From contig NZ_RCOG02000027.1 of NCBI RefSeq assembly GCF_009663685.2, positions 426,348-490,347 of the forward strand: DNA of 64,000 nucleotides, read 5' to 3'. This document shows, one piece after another, positions 50,940 through 59,462 of this stretch. The notes below the pieces were generated by a model. It was given only the letters and a program-made list of their open reading frames with translations. It ran no database searches and was not told where the DNA came from. Origin of the DNA: Cupriavidus sp. U2. Its GTDB lineage: Bacteria > Pseudomonadota > Gammaproteobacteria > Burkholderiales > Burkholderiaceae. The position numbers and the translations under genes were made by a program. Every line of letters begins with the position of its first letter. The first letter of the stretch is position 1.

Positions 50940-52460
50940 CTACCGACGGCCGCCGCCGCGCCCACCGCCGCCGCCAAATCCGCCGCCTCCACCGCCCCGG
51001 CCGCCTCCGCCACCCTGGAAGCCACCGCCACCACCACGGCTGGCACCGCCGCCCTGGAAGCCGCCACCTCCGGCACTGCGCTGGGCTGCACCCTGTCCGC
51101 CGCCGTAGCCACCGCCCGAGCTGGCACGTCCGCGATCGAAGTCGCGCTGCGATGTTGCGCCGCTGCCGCCCACGCCCTGGAACGCGCTGTCCCGGCCGCC
51201 GCCACTGTAGCTGGTGCGATTCGCGCCAGCGCCGCCGCGATCGCCGGCGCCCCCGCGATCGGTGGACATCCTGTCGCCAGTACTGGCGCGGTCGCCGCCC
51301 ACACCCTGACCCCGGTCGCCCGCGCGGTCGCCGCCACGGTTGCCGCCCCGGTCAGCCGAGCGGTCGCCGGCCCGGTCACCAGCGCGATCGCCCGCGCGAT
51401 CCGCACTGCGGTCGCCGGCCCGGTTGCCGGAGCGATCTCCAGCGCGATCGCCGCCACGGTCTCCCTCGCGGCCCCGGAAGTCGTTGCGCCGGTCCGCGCC
51501 CCCGACGTTGTTGCCGAATTTCTCGCGCGTGGCGTTGTCGCGATAGGCCACGCCCTTGCGGTGGCTGGCATCGTGCTTCCACTTGCCGCCTTCGACACTG
51601 TTGCGGTTGAAGTTGCGGTCGATGTTGGTGGCACGGTTCACGTTGATGTTCACGTCGCCACCGCCCCAGTTGCAGTTGCCGAAGATCGCGCCGGCGGCCG
51701 CCAGGCCCACGCCCCAGGCAAACCCGGTGGCCAGCGCGGCGCCCGGATAGTAGGCGGGGTACGGCGGCCAGTAGTAGGGCGGATAACTCGGATAGCCCCA
51801 GCTGCCGTAGGCCGTCGCCGGGTTGTACGCCGGCACGTAGATGACCTGCGGATTGGCGGGCTCGATGACGATCGTCTGCTGCGAGCCGCTGCTTTGCGTG
51901 GCCGGCTGGACCGTCACGTTCTGCTGCTCGTTCGACTTCAGGTTGCCGGACTGCTGGGCCTTGTTGCGCAGCCGCTGCACGGCCGCAAGCACGTCCCTTT
52001 CCTGGGCCAGGAAGGCATCGCCAAGCTTCTGCGTCCAGTCGAGCTTGTCGTTCATCGGCTCCAGCACCTGCGGAAACGCCACCAGCGACTTCACGCTGAC
52101 GTCCCACGGCTGGTCCTGCACGGCCTTCACGGCGGCGTCGCCCTTCAGGCTCGAGTTCGATTTCTGCCAGCGCGCGGCCTGCACGATTTCCAGCGGATAG
52201 GTCGAAGCCATCAGCACCTGCGACAGCACCGAATCCGGGTATAGCGCGATGGGCGCCACCAGGGCCTCGATTTCCTCGGGCTTGAAGGTCTGCTGCCCCG
52301 CCGTCGCCTGCGCGCCCTGCGCGGGCGCCTGTGCCGGCGCCGGCTGCTGCCCGGGCGCTGGCTGCGCCAGGGCGCTGCCCGTGGAGACCAACAGGCCGGC
52401 AAGCATCCAGTGGCCGATGCATCGCATGCGCCGCATTTGTTGCCCGCTGCCACCCCTCAT
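50940..52460 (-). CDS. DUF3300 exported protein with Gly/Arg/Asp repeat tail
   Basis: 506 aa from the ATG at 52460 (GGAGGGATGCC upstream). Longer frames are rejected. Signal peptide 1-32, then a Pro/Gln/Ala linker, and the DUF3300 domain (about 58-215) with EEIEALVAPIALYPDSVLSQVLMASTYPLEIVQAARW. A Tyr/Pro stretch (WGYPSYPPYYWPPYP) and hydrophobic segment (about 240-260) follow. The tail is GDR repeats (333-384) and then Gly-rich to the end, intrinsically disordered. Co-operonic with DUF2950. Operator site C lies upstream. Confidence 0.88.
   Translation of the reverse strand: MRGGSGQQMRRMRCIGHWMLAGLLVSTGSALAQPAPGQQPAPAQAPAQGAQATAGQQTFKPEEIEALVAPIALYPDSVLSQVLMASTYPLEIVQAARWQKSNSSLKGDAAVKAVQDQPWDVSVKSLVAFPQVLEPMNDKLDWTQKLGDAFLAQERDVLAAVQRLRNKAQQSGNLKSNEQQNVTVQPATQSSGSQQTIVIEPANPQVIYVPAYNPATAYGSWGYPSYPPYYWPPYPAYYPGAALATGFAWGVGLAAAGAIFGNCNWGGGDVNINVNRATNIDRNFNRNSVEGGKWKHDASHRKGVAYRDNATREKFGNNVGGADRRNDFRGREGDRGGDRAGDRSGNRAGDRSADRAGDRAGDRAGDRSADRGGNRGGDRAGDRGQGVGGDRASTGDRMSTDRGGAGDRGGAGANRTSYSGGGRDSAFQGVGGSGATSQRDFDRGRASSGGGYGGGQGAAQRSAGGGGFQGGGASRGGGGGFQGGGGGRGGGGGGFGGGGGRGGGRR
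51309..51464 (-). repeat. in-frame GDR-type tandem repeats
   Basis: About 13 copies of a degenerate 12-bp unit encoding G-D-R-(A/S/G) in the DUF3300 tail (residues 333-384). Copies differ at synonymous and some replacement sites, as expected from repeated slippage and drift. Such a tract can change length between strains. Confidence 0.75.
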
Positions 52461-52542
52461 GGCATCCCTCCGCAAAATGGTGCCGACGTCCCCTTCCCCG
52501 GCTGTCAGCACAACATATAGATGGCCGCCAGACGCGCCGCAA

Positions 52543-52610
52543 TGGAACCTTGGGCCAATAGGCCGCTTGCCGGACCCGGTATCGCGTTGTCCATACGGCT
52601 TTGGTCCAAT
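52543..52610. promoter_or_regulatory. imperfect TTGGNCC-type operator (site C) plus half site
   Basis: TGGAACC-TT-GGGCCAA at 52543-52558 fits the pattern except for one extra base in the left arm. A further half site TTGGTCCAA lies at 52601-52609. It stands between DUF3300 (minus) and the outer-membrane barrel gene (plus). The least certain of the four regions. Confidence 0.45.
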
Positions 52611-52685
52611 TCGCAAGGCGCCCCGCGCTGGCGTACGCTTTGCAGCATTGCCGAACGCCGCCGGGCCTATCCGGCCGACCCCCCA

Positions 52686-53693
52686 ATGGGCCGCATGACG
52701 CTTCCAGGATCCGGTTTCGTCCGTCGGCGCTGCCTGACTGCGCTGGTGGTCGTCGTGCTCGCCGTGCTGCTGTGGGGCGGCGCGGGGCCCGCGTATGCGC
52801 AGCAATCTCCCGACTTCCAGGTGGTGTTCGGCCCGGCCGTGCAGCGGCAGGCCAACGCGGTGCTGACCCTGATGAGCTTTTCGGTGGTGCCCGACCTGGC
52901 GTCGAGCTCGCTGTCGATCTCCAACGGGCAGACCGCCAACCCCGGCATCATCATGTCGCAGCTGGGCGGCGGCTTCACCCTCAGCAAGTCCACGCCGATC
53001 TATATGGAAGGGTCGATCGCCTACAGCCGCTACGACCCCACGTTCGTGGCCTCGAACGGCACGGAGTCGCGCGAACTGCCCACCCGGTGGAACACGGTAG
53101 CCGGCACCGTCGGTATCGGCTGGGACTTCCCGTTGACCGAGAGCAAGGAACTGGTGTTCCGTCCGATCTTCAATGCCTCCCTGGGCAATGTGTCCAGCGA
53201 CCTGCGGCTGGCGCAAGGCTTCGTGAACCGCAAGACCGATCGCACCATCAACTTCCTCGACGGCGGATCGCTCAATGCCTATGGGCTGGGCGGCTCGGTG
53301 ATGATCGACTGGGAACACTACCGGCCCGAGCACGACATTGACGTGGAACTGCGCTACACCAATATCCACCTGAAGAGCTTCGGCGGCTCGTCCGATGCGG
53401 TGCAAGGCTCGGCCATTGCCCAGACCGCCAACCTGTACGCGCGCTGGCGCGCCCCGACCGGCTATTTCGCAATGGATCGGCCCGTGCGCTACGTGATGGA
53501 GCTGTCGCACTCCCACTACCTCGGCGCGCAGGCCGGGGCGCTGGGATTCAACTACCTGACCACGCTCGGCCTGGGCCTGGAACTGGACACCACGGCGCAC
53601 GAAGTCTTCGTCACGCGCGTGCGGGCCGTGGTGCGCTACGTGTTTGGCAACAACGTGTCCGGGGTGTCGCTGGGCCTGGCCGCCAGCTTCTGA
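52686..53693 (+). CDS. outer membrane beta-barrel protein of unknown family
   Basis: About 335 aa. ATGs at 52686 and 52695 are both possible, with weak ribosome sites. Signal peptide to about residue 38 (LLWGGAGPAYAQ). The mature protein alternates polar and hydrophobic residues in many strands, with tyrosine girdles, and ends in GVSLGLAASF with terminal Phe, as barrel proteins do. A solitary autotransporter-barrel-like Omp is the nearest idea. Divergent from DUF3300 with site C between. Function not identified. Confidence 0.65.
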   Translation: MGRMTLPGSGFVRRRCLTALVVVVLAVLLWGGAGPAYAQQSPDFQVVFGPAVQRQANAVLTLMSFSVVPDLASSSLSISNGQTANPGIIMSQLGGGFTLSKSTPIYMEGSIAYSRYDPTFVASNGTESRELPTRWNTVAGTVGIGWDFPLTESKELVFRPIFNASLGNVSSDLRLAQGFVNRKTDRTINFLDGGSLNAYGLGGSVMIDWEHYRPEHDIDVELRYTNIHLKSFGGSSDAVQGSAIAQTANLYARWRAPTGYFAMDRPVRYVMELSHSHYLGAQAGALGFNYLTTLGLGLELDTTAHEVFVTRVRAVVRYVFGNNVSGVSLGLAASF

Positions 53694-53725
53694 GCCCTCC
53701 CACCGCTCACGTCGCCCGACACCGT

Positions 53726-53760
53726 CTGACAGGCTCGGAAACCTCCGAGTCAGTCATTCT
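53726..53760 (+). terminator. weak terminator-like hairpin
   Basis: CTCGG (53734-53738) pairs with CCGAG (53745-53749) over a 6-nt loop, extended by CTGA/TCAG at the base, and followed by TCATTCTTTG. About 35 nt past the barrel gene stop. Confidence 0.35.
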
Positions 53761-53764
53761 TTGT

Positions 53765-53793
53765 GAGATTTTCGAAGTTCTCCGAAATATCTC
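53765..53793. promoter_or_regulatory. imperfect inverted repeat before the siderophore receptor
   Basis: GAGATTTTCG (53765-53774) and CGAAATATCTC (53783-53793) pair with one bulged base across 8 nt. It lies about 270 bp before the receptor start. It is AT-rich but does not resemble a Fur box. No better iron-type operator was found in 53694-54061. Confidence 0.3.
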
Positions 53794-54061
53794 CTCCCGC
53801 CCGATCTTCGGTTGACCCACCGTAGCCGAATGGCTTACGTTGGCGCCCGTTGTTGAAGAAACACAGGCGCCGGGTCGGGTCATGTCGATGCCGAACACGC
53901 ATCCGCCCGCCCATAGCCAGCCATCGCCCCCAGCGACCAGCAAGCCTCCGCGTCACACCTACTCCGCCCCCCTTCGACCGCGCCCGCGCGCCTGTCGCCT
54001 GACAGGTGCAATGGATGCCCGCATCCGCCCCGATTGTTGTCGTCAACGCTGGAGTTCAGTT

Positions 54062-56299
54062 GTGCAGCAGAAAATCCTTTCGTCTTCGATCCGCGTACTG
54101 GTGTCCGGCGCGGCAAGCACCGGCACTGTCCTTACGATCACGGCGCTCCCACAGATCGCCCATGCCCAGCCCGCCGCGGTGCTGCCGGCTGTCACCGTGA
54201 CCGGCAAGGGTATCGAGAACACCAACGAAGCGCCCACCGGCATCGCGCGGCTGCCCGATACCGTGAAGGAAACGCCCAAGACCATCTTTGTCCTCCCGCG
54301 CGACGTGCTGGAGCAGCAGCAGGTCACCTCGCTGGAACAGGCGCTGAAGAACGTGCCCGGCATCACGGTTTCCACCGGCGAAGGCAACGGCGGCCAGAAT
54401 GGCGACCAGTTCCGCATTCGCGGCCTGTCGGCCAAGGGCGATGTCTATATCGACGGCCTGCGCGACTTTGGCGCCTACCGGCGCGACATCTTCAACACCG
54501 AAAGCGTCGAAGTCATCAAGGGCCCTGCGGGCGAGAGCTTCGGCGTGGGCAATCTGGGCGGCCTGATCAACCAGACCTCGAAGAAGGCCGGCAAGGGCAC
54601 GCGCACCAGCATCGACCAGAACTTCGGCTCCGGCCCCACGTACCGCACCATGCTGGATGGCAACTACCAGCTCGGCACGACCACGGCCGTGCGCGTCAAC
54701 GCCATGTTCCAGGACGGCAGGACACCTGACCGCGACCATGTGGACGACGACCGGCGCGGCCTGGCCGTGGACTTCGGCACCGGCCTGGGCACGCCAACCG
54801 AATGGCACCTGAACTACGCCTATCTGCACCGCAGCGGACCGCCCGACTACGGCGTGCCGATGGCACAGGGCACCGACGGCGTGTACCGGCCGATCACCGA
54901 GTACGACGTGCCGGGCCTGTCGCGGTCCACTTCGTACGTGCGCAATACCGATCGTGACACCAGCGATGCCCATGTGGTGACTTCCCTCTTGCAGACGACA
55001 TTCGGAAACGGCATCACGCTGAACAACGACACGCGCTTCAGCTACTACGACCGCGACTTCTCGGGCACCAACCCCGCCGGGGTCAACCAGGCCACCCTGC
55101 AGAAGCTGCTGGCTGGCGGCAACGCGCGGCTGCGGTACGGTGCACGCGGCGGCATGACCTACATGCAGCGCGGCTGGGGCCTGCAGAACGTGCTGAGCGC
55201 CAAGGGCGAGTTCCATACCGGCAGCATCCGCCACCGCGCCATGGCCGGGCTCGACGCGAATTACCAGCGCGATCATCGCGACATCGGCAGCTGGACCGGC
55301 CGCCTGAACAACCAGACCATCGTCGATCCGGTCTTCGACGCCAGCAAGAATGCCAGCGTCAACTACGTGGCCACGCGCGACGCCAATTCCACCAACGTCG
55401 GCGTGTTCGTGAACGACCGCGTCTGGCTGACGGAGCAGGTCTCGCTGCTCGGCAGTCTGCGCTGGGACTACTTCCGCAGCGAATACGAGACCAGCGCCTC
55501 GGCGGCGGGTGGCACGGCGGATTCGAAAAAGCTCAGTCCGGCCATCAGCGCGATCTGGGAACCGACGAAGAACGCCATGTTCTACGCGATGTTTTCGCGC
55601 TCGTACCGGCCGGTGGGCACCGACATCGCACTGGCCGTGGGAGGCGTGCAGACCGAGGTGCCCAAAGCCGGCGTGGCCAGCGAACCGGAGCGGTCCGACA
55701 CCGTGGAAGTGGGGACCAAGCTTGACTTCCTCGACAAGCGCCTGGGCGTGACGGGGTCGCTGTTCCAGATCCGCAAGTCCAACGCCTACACGGTGGACCC
55801 GGTGACGGGCGCAGTCGCCAACGGCTTCTCCGACAGCGGCGAAGGCCGCCGCATACGCGGCGCGGAGGTGGGGCTGACCGGCAGGATCACCACGAACTGG
55901 TCGGCCAACTTCGCCTATGCCTATCTGGATGGCGAGGTGACATCGGCCTCCCGGCCGGCGCTGGTCGGCAACGTAGCACCCGGCGTGCCGCACCACAACC
56001 TGACGCTGTGGACGGCGTATGACATTCCGCACGCACTCGTGCCATTGCCGGGCAAGCTGACGGTCGGCGGTGGGGTGCAATACGCGTCCGGCTACTGGGC
56101 GGATTCGGAAAATACGGGCCGCGTGCCCGACACCTTCTCGCTCGACGCCATGCTGGCCTACCGGCAGGGCAAGTTCCGGGCATCGCTCAACGGCTACAAC
56201 CTGACCAACACCCTGAACTATGCGTCGGCATTCAACGCGACGCGGGCCGTGCCGGCTTCCGGCCGTACCGTGCTGCTCAACGTGGGCGTGACATTCTGA
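54062..56299 (+). CDS. TonB-dependent siderophore receptor (FiuA/PiuA-like)
   Basis: 745 aa from the GTG at 54062 (GGAG seven nt upstream), which starts the signal peptide directly. Longer frames to 53840 have no signal in front. Plug domain with KNVPGITVSTGEGNGGQNGDQFRIRGL and DGLRDFGAYRRD, then a 22-strand barrel ending NVGVTF. The match to catecholate receptors of the Fiu/PiuA group is supported by the downstream piuC gene. An imperfect GGCCGGC-type hairpin (about 56314-56343) separates the two, still probably one transcript. Confidence 0.92.
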   Translation: MQQKILSSSIRVLVSGAASTGTVLTITALPQIAHAQPAAVLPAVTVTGKGIENTNEAPTGIARLPDTVKETPKTIFVLPRDVLEQQQVTSLEQALKNVPGITVSTGEGNGGQNGDQFRIRGLSAKGDVYIDGLRDFGAYRRDIFNTESVEVIKGPAGESFGVGNLGGLINQTSKKAGKGTRTSIDQNFGSGPTYRTMLDGNYQLGTTTAVRVNAMFQDGRTPDRDHVDDDRRGLAVDFGTGLGTPTEWHLNYAYLHRSGPPDYGVPMAQGTDGVYRPITEYDVPGLSRSTSYVRNTDRDTSDAHVVTSLLQTTFGNGITLNNDTRFSYYDRDFSGTNPAGVNQATLQKLLAGGNARLRYGARGGMTYMQRGWGLQNVLSAKGEFHTGSIRHRAMAGLDANYQRDHRDIGSWTGRLNNQTIVDPVFDASKNASVNYVATRDANSTNVGVFVNDRVWLTEQVSLLGSLRWDYFRSEYETSASAAGGTADSKKLSPAISAIWEPTKNAMFYAMFSRSYRPVGTDIALAVGGVQTEVPKAGVASEPERSDTVEVGTKLDFLDKRLGVTGSLFQIRKSNAYTVDPVTGAVANGFSDSGEGRRIRGAEVGLTGRITTNWSANFAYAYLDGEVTSASRPALVGNVAPGVPHHNLTLWTAYDIPHALVPLPGKLTVGGGVQYASGYWADSENTGRVPDTFSLDAMLAYRQGKFRASLNGYNLTNTLNYASAFNATRAVPASGRTVLLNVGVTF

Positions 56300-56368
56300 T
56301 CCCGCCGACACCGGGCCGGCTCCTTCACTGTTGGTGGGGCCGGCCGTCCTCCCTGAGGAATCGCCACC

Positions 56369-57055
56369 ATGCTGATCCGTATCCCCGATGTCCTGACCCC
56401 TGACGAAGTGCGCACGCTCAGGCGACGCCTGGAGGCGTCGTCGTGGGTAGATGGCCGCGTCACGGCCGGCGACCTGGCCGCGCAGTCCAAGGCCACCCTG
56501 CAGCTGCCAACGCACACCGCCGAAGCCCCGGAACTGGCCGACTTCGTCCTGCAGGCGCTGGGCCGCAGCGCGGCCTACCATTCGGCCGCGCTGCCGCTGC
56601 GCGTGCTGCCGCCGATGTTCAACCGCTACGAAGCCGGCATGACGTTCGGCACGCACGTCGACAACGCCATCCGCACCATGCCAGGTACCGGCGGCCTGCG
56701 CATGCGCGCCGACGTGTCCAGCACGCTTTTCCTGTCCGATCCCGACGAGTACGACGGCGGCGAACTGGTCATCGAAGACCTGTTCGGCACCCATGCCGTC
56801 AAGCTGCCGGCCGGACATATGGTGGTGTATCCTGCCTCGTCGCTGCATCGCGTCACGCCCGTCACGCGCGGATGCCGCTGGGCCTCGTTCTTCTGGGCCC
56901 AGTCGATGGTCAAGGACGACGGCATGCGCACGACGCTGCACGAACTCGACATGACGATCATCGGCATCCGCACGCGGCTGGGCGACGGCGACGACGCGGT
57001 GCTGTCACTGGTGAACCACTACCACAACCTGCTGCGGCGCTGGGCCGAGCTTTGA
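56369..57055 (+). CDS. piuC: PKHD-type Fe(II)/2-oxoglutarate hydroxylase PiuC
   Basis: 228 aa, the usual length. Metal ligands His96 and Asp98 (THVDNAI) and His160 (SSLHRVTPVTRG), with the 2-oxoglutarate Arg near 167-170. The family sits with TonB siderophore receptors and is iron-repressed in several genera. It is thought to act on siderophores or related ligands after uptake, though its substrate is not known. Starts 69 nt after the receptor stop and 2 nt before the FMN enzyme gene. Confidence 0.92.
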   Translation: MLIRIPDVLTPDEVRTLRRRLEASSWVDGRVTAGDLAAQSKATLQLPTHTAEAPELADFVLQALGRSAAYHSAALPLRVLPPMFNRYEAGMTFGTHVDNAIRTMPGTGGLRMRADVSSTLFLSDPDEYDGGELVIEDLFGTHAVKLPAGHMVVYPASSLHRVTPVTRGCRWASFFWAQSMVKDDGMRTTLHELDMTIIGIRTRLGDGDDAVLSLVNHYHNLLRRWAEL

Positions 57056-57057
57056 CG

Positions 57058-58134
57058 ATGATTCCTGCCGATACCGTTTCCGCGCGCGACTATGAACGCC
57101 GCTTCCACGAACGCGTGCATCCGGCCATTGCCGCGTATATCGCCGGTTACTCGGCCGACGGTATCACCCAGCGCGACAACCTGGCAGCCTTCGAGCGCAT
57201 CCGCCTGATGCCGCGCGCCCTGGTCGACATGTCCCAGGCGTCGGCGCGCTCGGAACTGTTCGGCCGGCCGCTCGACTATCCGGTGCTGATCGCCCCCACC
57301 GCCTATCACAAGCTCGCGCATCCCGATGGCGAGCTGGCCACGGTGCATGCTGCGTCGCTGACGCGCACCTGGATGACGGTCAGCACGCAGGCCAGCGTCA
57401 CGCTCGAAGACATCGCCCGCACCGCCACCACCACGTTGTGGTTCCAGCTTTACCTGCAGCCGCGCCGGGAAGACACGCTGACGCTGGTGCGCCGCGCCGA
57501 ACAGGCCGGCTACCAGGCCATCGTGCTGACCATCGATGCGGTGGTCAATGGCATCCGCAATGTCGAGCAGCGCGCGGGGTTCCGCCTGCCCGACGGCATC
57601 GGCGCAGTCAACCTGGCTGACTTTCCGCCGCAGGAGGCCCACGATGCCAGCCACGGGAGCCCCGTGTTCCGCAGCATGCTGCGCCATGCGCCGACCTGGC
57701 AGGACGTGGCATGGCTGTGCCGCCAGACGACGCTGCCCGTCCTGGTCAAGGGACTGCTCAATCCGGCCGATGTCGGGCCCGCCCTCGATGCCGGCGTCGC
57801 AGGCATCATCGTCTCGAACCATGGCGGCCGCACGCTGGACACGGTGCCGGCCACCATCGACGCGCTGCCGGCCGTGGCGCAGGCCGTGAACGGTGCGGTG
57901 CCGATCCTGCTCGACGGCGGCATCCGGCGCGGCACCGATATCGCCAAGGCGCTCGCGTTGGGCGCCAGGGCCGTGCTGGTCGGCCAGCCCATGCTGCATG
58001 CGCTGGCCGTGGGCGGCATGCCCGGCGTGGCACACCTGCTGACAATGCTGCAGACCGAGCTGGAAGTGGCGATGGCGCAGTTGGGCTGTCCGCGCCTGGA
58101 GGCGCTGGACGGTGCCGCCATTCAGCCGCGATAG
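57058..58134 (+). CDS. FMN-dependent alpha-hydroxy-acid oxidase/dehydrogenase
   Basis: 358 aa. The start at 57058 is 2 nt after the piuC stop, so the genes are coupled. The TIM-barrel FMN family is shown by the catalytic His255 and substrate Arg258 (IIVSNHGGRTLD), active Lys231 (LVKGLLNPAD) and the phosphate loop DGGIRRGTDIAKALALGA. Lactate, glycolate and mandelate oxidases belong here. Placement in an iron-receptor operon is unusual and might supply a reductant or process a hydroxy-acid siderophore part (inference). Confidence 0.88.
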   Translation: MIPADTVSARDYERRFHERVHPAIAAYIAGYSADGITQRDNLAAFERIRLMPRALVDMSQASARSELFGRPLDYPVLIAPTAYHKLAHPDGELATVHAASLTRTWMTVSTQASVTLEDIARTATTTLWFQLYLQPRREDTLTLVRRAEQAGYQAIVLTIDAVVNGIRNVEQRAGFRLPDGIGAVNLADFPPQEAHDASHGSPVFRSMLRHAPTWQDVAWLCRQTTLPVLVKGLLNPADVGPALDAGVAGIIVSNHGGRTLDTVPATIDALPAVAQAVNGAVPILLDGGIRRGTDIAKALALGARAVLVGQPMLHALAVGGMPGVAHLLTMLQTELEVAMAQLGCPRLEALDGAAIQPR

Positions 58135-58213
58135 ATCAGGTTGCCACCCCCCAATCTCTTCTGCCGCGCACCGCGTGGCGTGATGTTCGAGCTTAATACG
58201 CGCCGGGACGCCG

Positions 58214-58230
58214 CCCCCGAGTATCGGGGG
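58214..58230. repeat. 17-bp palindrome CCCCCGA-GTA-TCGGGGG
   Basis: Perfect 7-bp arms (58214-58220, 58224-58230), midway between the convergent FMN enzyme and kinase genes. Without a T-run on either strand it is not an ordinary terminator. The rest of 58135-58344 holds no gene. Confidence 0.4.
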
Positions 58231-58344
58231 ACGTTCGACGACTGAGCCGGATGCGCCCCGAGACACCGCAGCCAGCCGACGACACGGCAGCCGCCGGCGC
58301 GGCCTTAGCGGTGTGAAAGCGCCCCGGCCGGCCCAGGCGGCGGC

Positions 58345-59226
58345 CTAGGCGGTAGCGTATAGCGGCAGGGCGACCGTCACCGTGGTCTGTCCATCGCCCG
58401 AGGCAGCGGCAATGGTGCCGCCGTGCAGTTCCACGATCGAGCGGCAGATGGCCAGCCCGATGCCCATGCCGTCGTCCTTCGTGCTGAAGAACGGTTCGAA
58501 GATCCGGGCCAGTTGCTCCGGCTCGATGCCGCGGCCATTGTCGATGACCTCGACCACGGCCATGCCGGCGGCACCGTGCCGCGTGCGCAGCGTCACCCGG
58601 GCAGTGCCCGGCGAGCCATCGCGCCTGGCCTCCACCGCATTGAGCAACAGATTGAGCATGACCTGCTGGATCTGCACGCGGTCGCCATGTACCGGCGGCA
58701 AGGTCGTATCGAGTTCGAGCCGCAGATCGACGCAGGCGACGCTGATCCGGCAATCGGCCAGCGGCAGCACCTCGCGCAGCGCATCGTCCAGCCGGAAGGG
58801 CTGGGGCGGCAACGGTTCGCGGCGCATCAACGCGCGCAGGCTGCGGATCACGCGCTCGGCACGTTCGGATTGCTCCTGGATGCGGCGGATTCCTTCGCTC
58901 ACTTCCCCAGCCATCGGGGCGTCACGCTTCATCCAGCGTTCGATGGTGCCGGCTTCGATGCGGATGGCGGTCAGCGGCTGGCGGATTTCGTGCGCGATGG
59001 ACGCCGCCAGCGTGCCCAGCGTGGCCACGCGCGACAGATGCACCATCTGCTCCTGCAGGCACTGGATGATGGCCGTGTCGCTGCGGCATGTACCCGCGTC
59101 CGCGCCGGCACCGCTCAGGTTTTCCTGGATACGCCGCTCGATGGCCTGTGCGACGTCACGGACCATGCGGATGGCGTCCAACTGGAATGCGGCGGCCTCC
59201 GAGGGCGGGTCGCTTTGCGGTGTCAC
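58345..59226 (-). CDS. soluble two-component histidine kinase, orphan
   Basis: 293 aa from the GTG at 59226 (GGAGATGCCGCC upstream). The frame continues to 59637 but with poor content. Coiled-coil entry (12-65), DHp His79 (ASIAHEIRQPLTAI), ATPase motifs NLLLNAVEARRDG, DNGRGIEPEQ and GMGIGLAICRSIVELHGG. No membrane or PAS segment. The DHp resembles that of the sensorless kinase at 47944-48840, so both may belong to one group. No response regulator is adjacent. Confidence 0.85.
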   Translation of the reverse strand: MTPQSDPPSEAAAFQLDAIRMVRDVAQAIERRIQENLSGAGADAGTCRSDTAIIQCLQEQMVHLSRVATLGTLAASIAHEIRQPLTAIRIEAGTIERWMKRDAPMAGEVSEGIRRIQEQSERAERVIRSLRALMRREPLPPQPFRLDDALREVLPLADCRISVACVDLRLELDTTLPPVHGDRVQIQQVMLNLLLNAVEARRDGSPGTARVTLRTRHGAAGMAVVEVIDNGRGIEPEQLARIFEPFFSTKDDGMGIGLAICRSIVELHGGTIAAASGDGQTTVTVALPLYATA

Positions 59227-59462
59227 GGCGGCATCTCCAGTTGGCAACAATCCAGCGCCGGCGGCGGCCGGGGCAGAAAGCTCGTGGCTTCTGGCGGCTC
59301 GCCATGCGGCAGTCAGACGCAATCTACGACACGCCTCAGGAATTGACTTGTCGATTTGTGCCGCGCCTTGTACGTCTGTGCCGCATTGCCGCGCTATACG
59401 CGGCTGACATGCCACCGAGGCGACCCCGCTGCTTCGGCGCCCCTGGGCGGCCCCGGCTTCTG

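Noticed and set aside
51309..51464. Tandem repeats considered as a CRISPR-like or regulatory array
   Set aside because: The 12-bp units are in frame, degenerate and encode GDR repeats, without spacers.
53840..54061. N-terminal extension of the siderophore receptor
   Set aside because: Pro/Arg-rich with no signal sequence. The GTG at 54062 has a ribosome site and begins directly with the signal peptide.
53694..54061. Fur box or cobalamin riboswitch before the siderophore receptor
   Set aside because: I looked for GATAAT-type 19-bp dyads and the B12-box pattern and saw neither. Only an imperfect AT-rich inverted repeat is present.
54056..56941. A 961-codon open frame on the minus strand
   Set aside because: It is antisense to the siderophore receptor and piuC. 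High GC with biased third positions leaves such frames open. No family motif or ribosome site is present.
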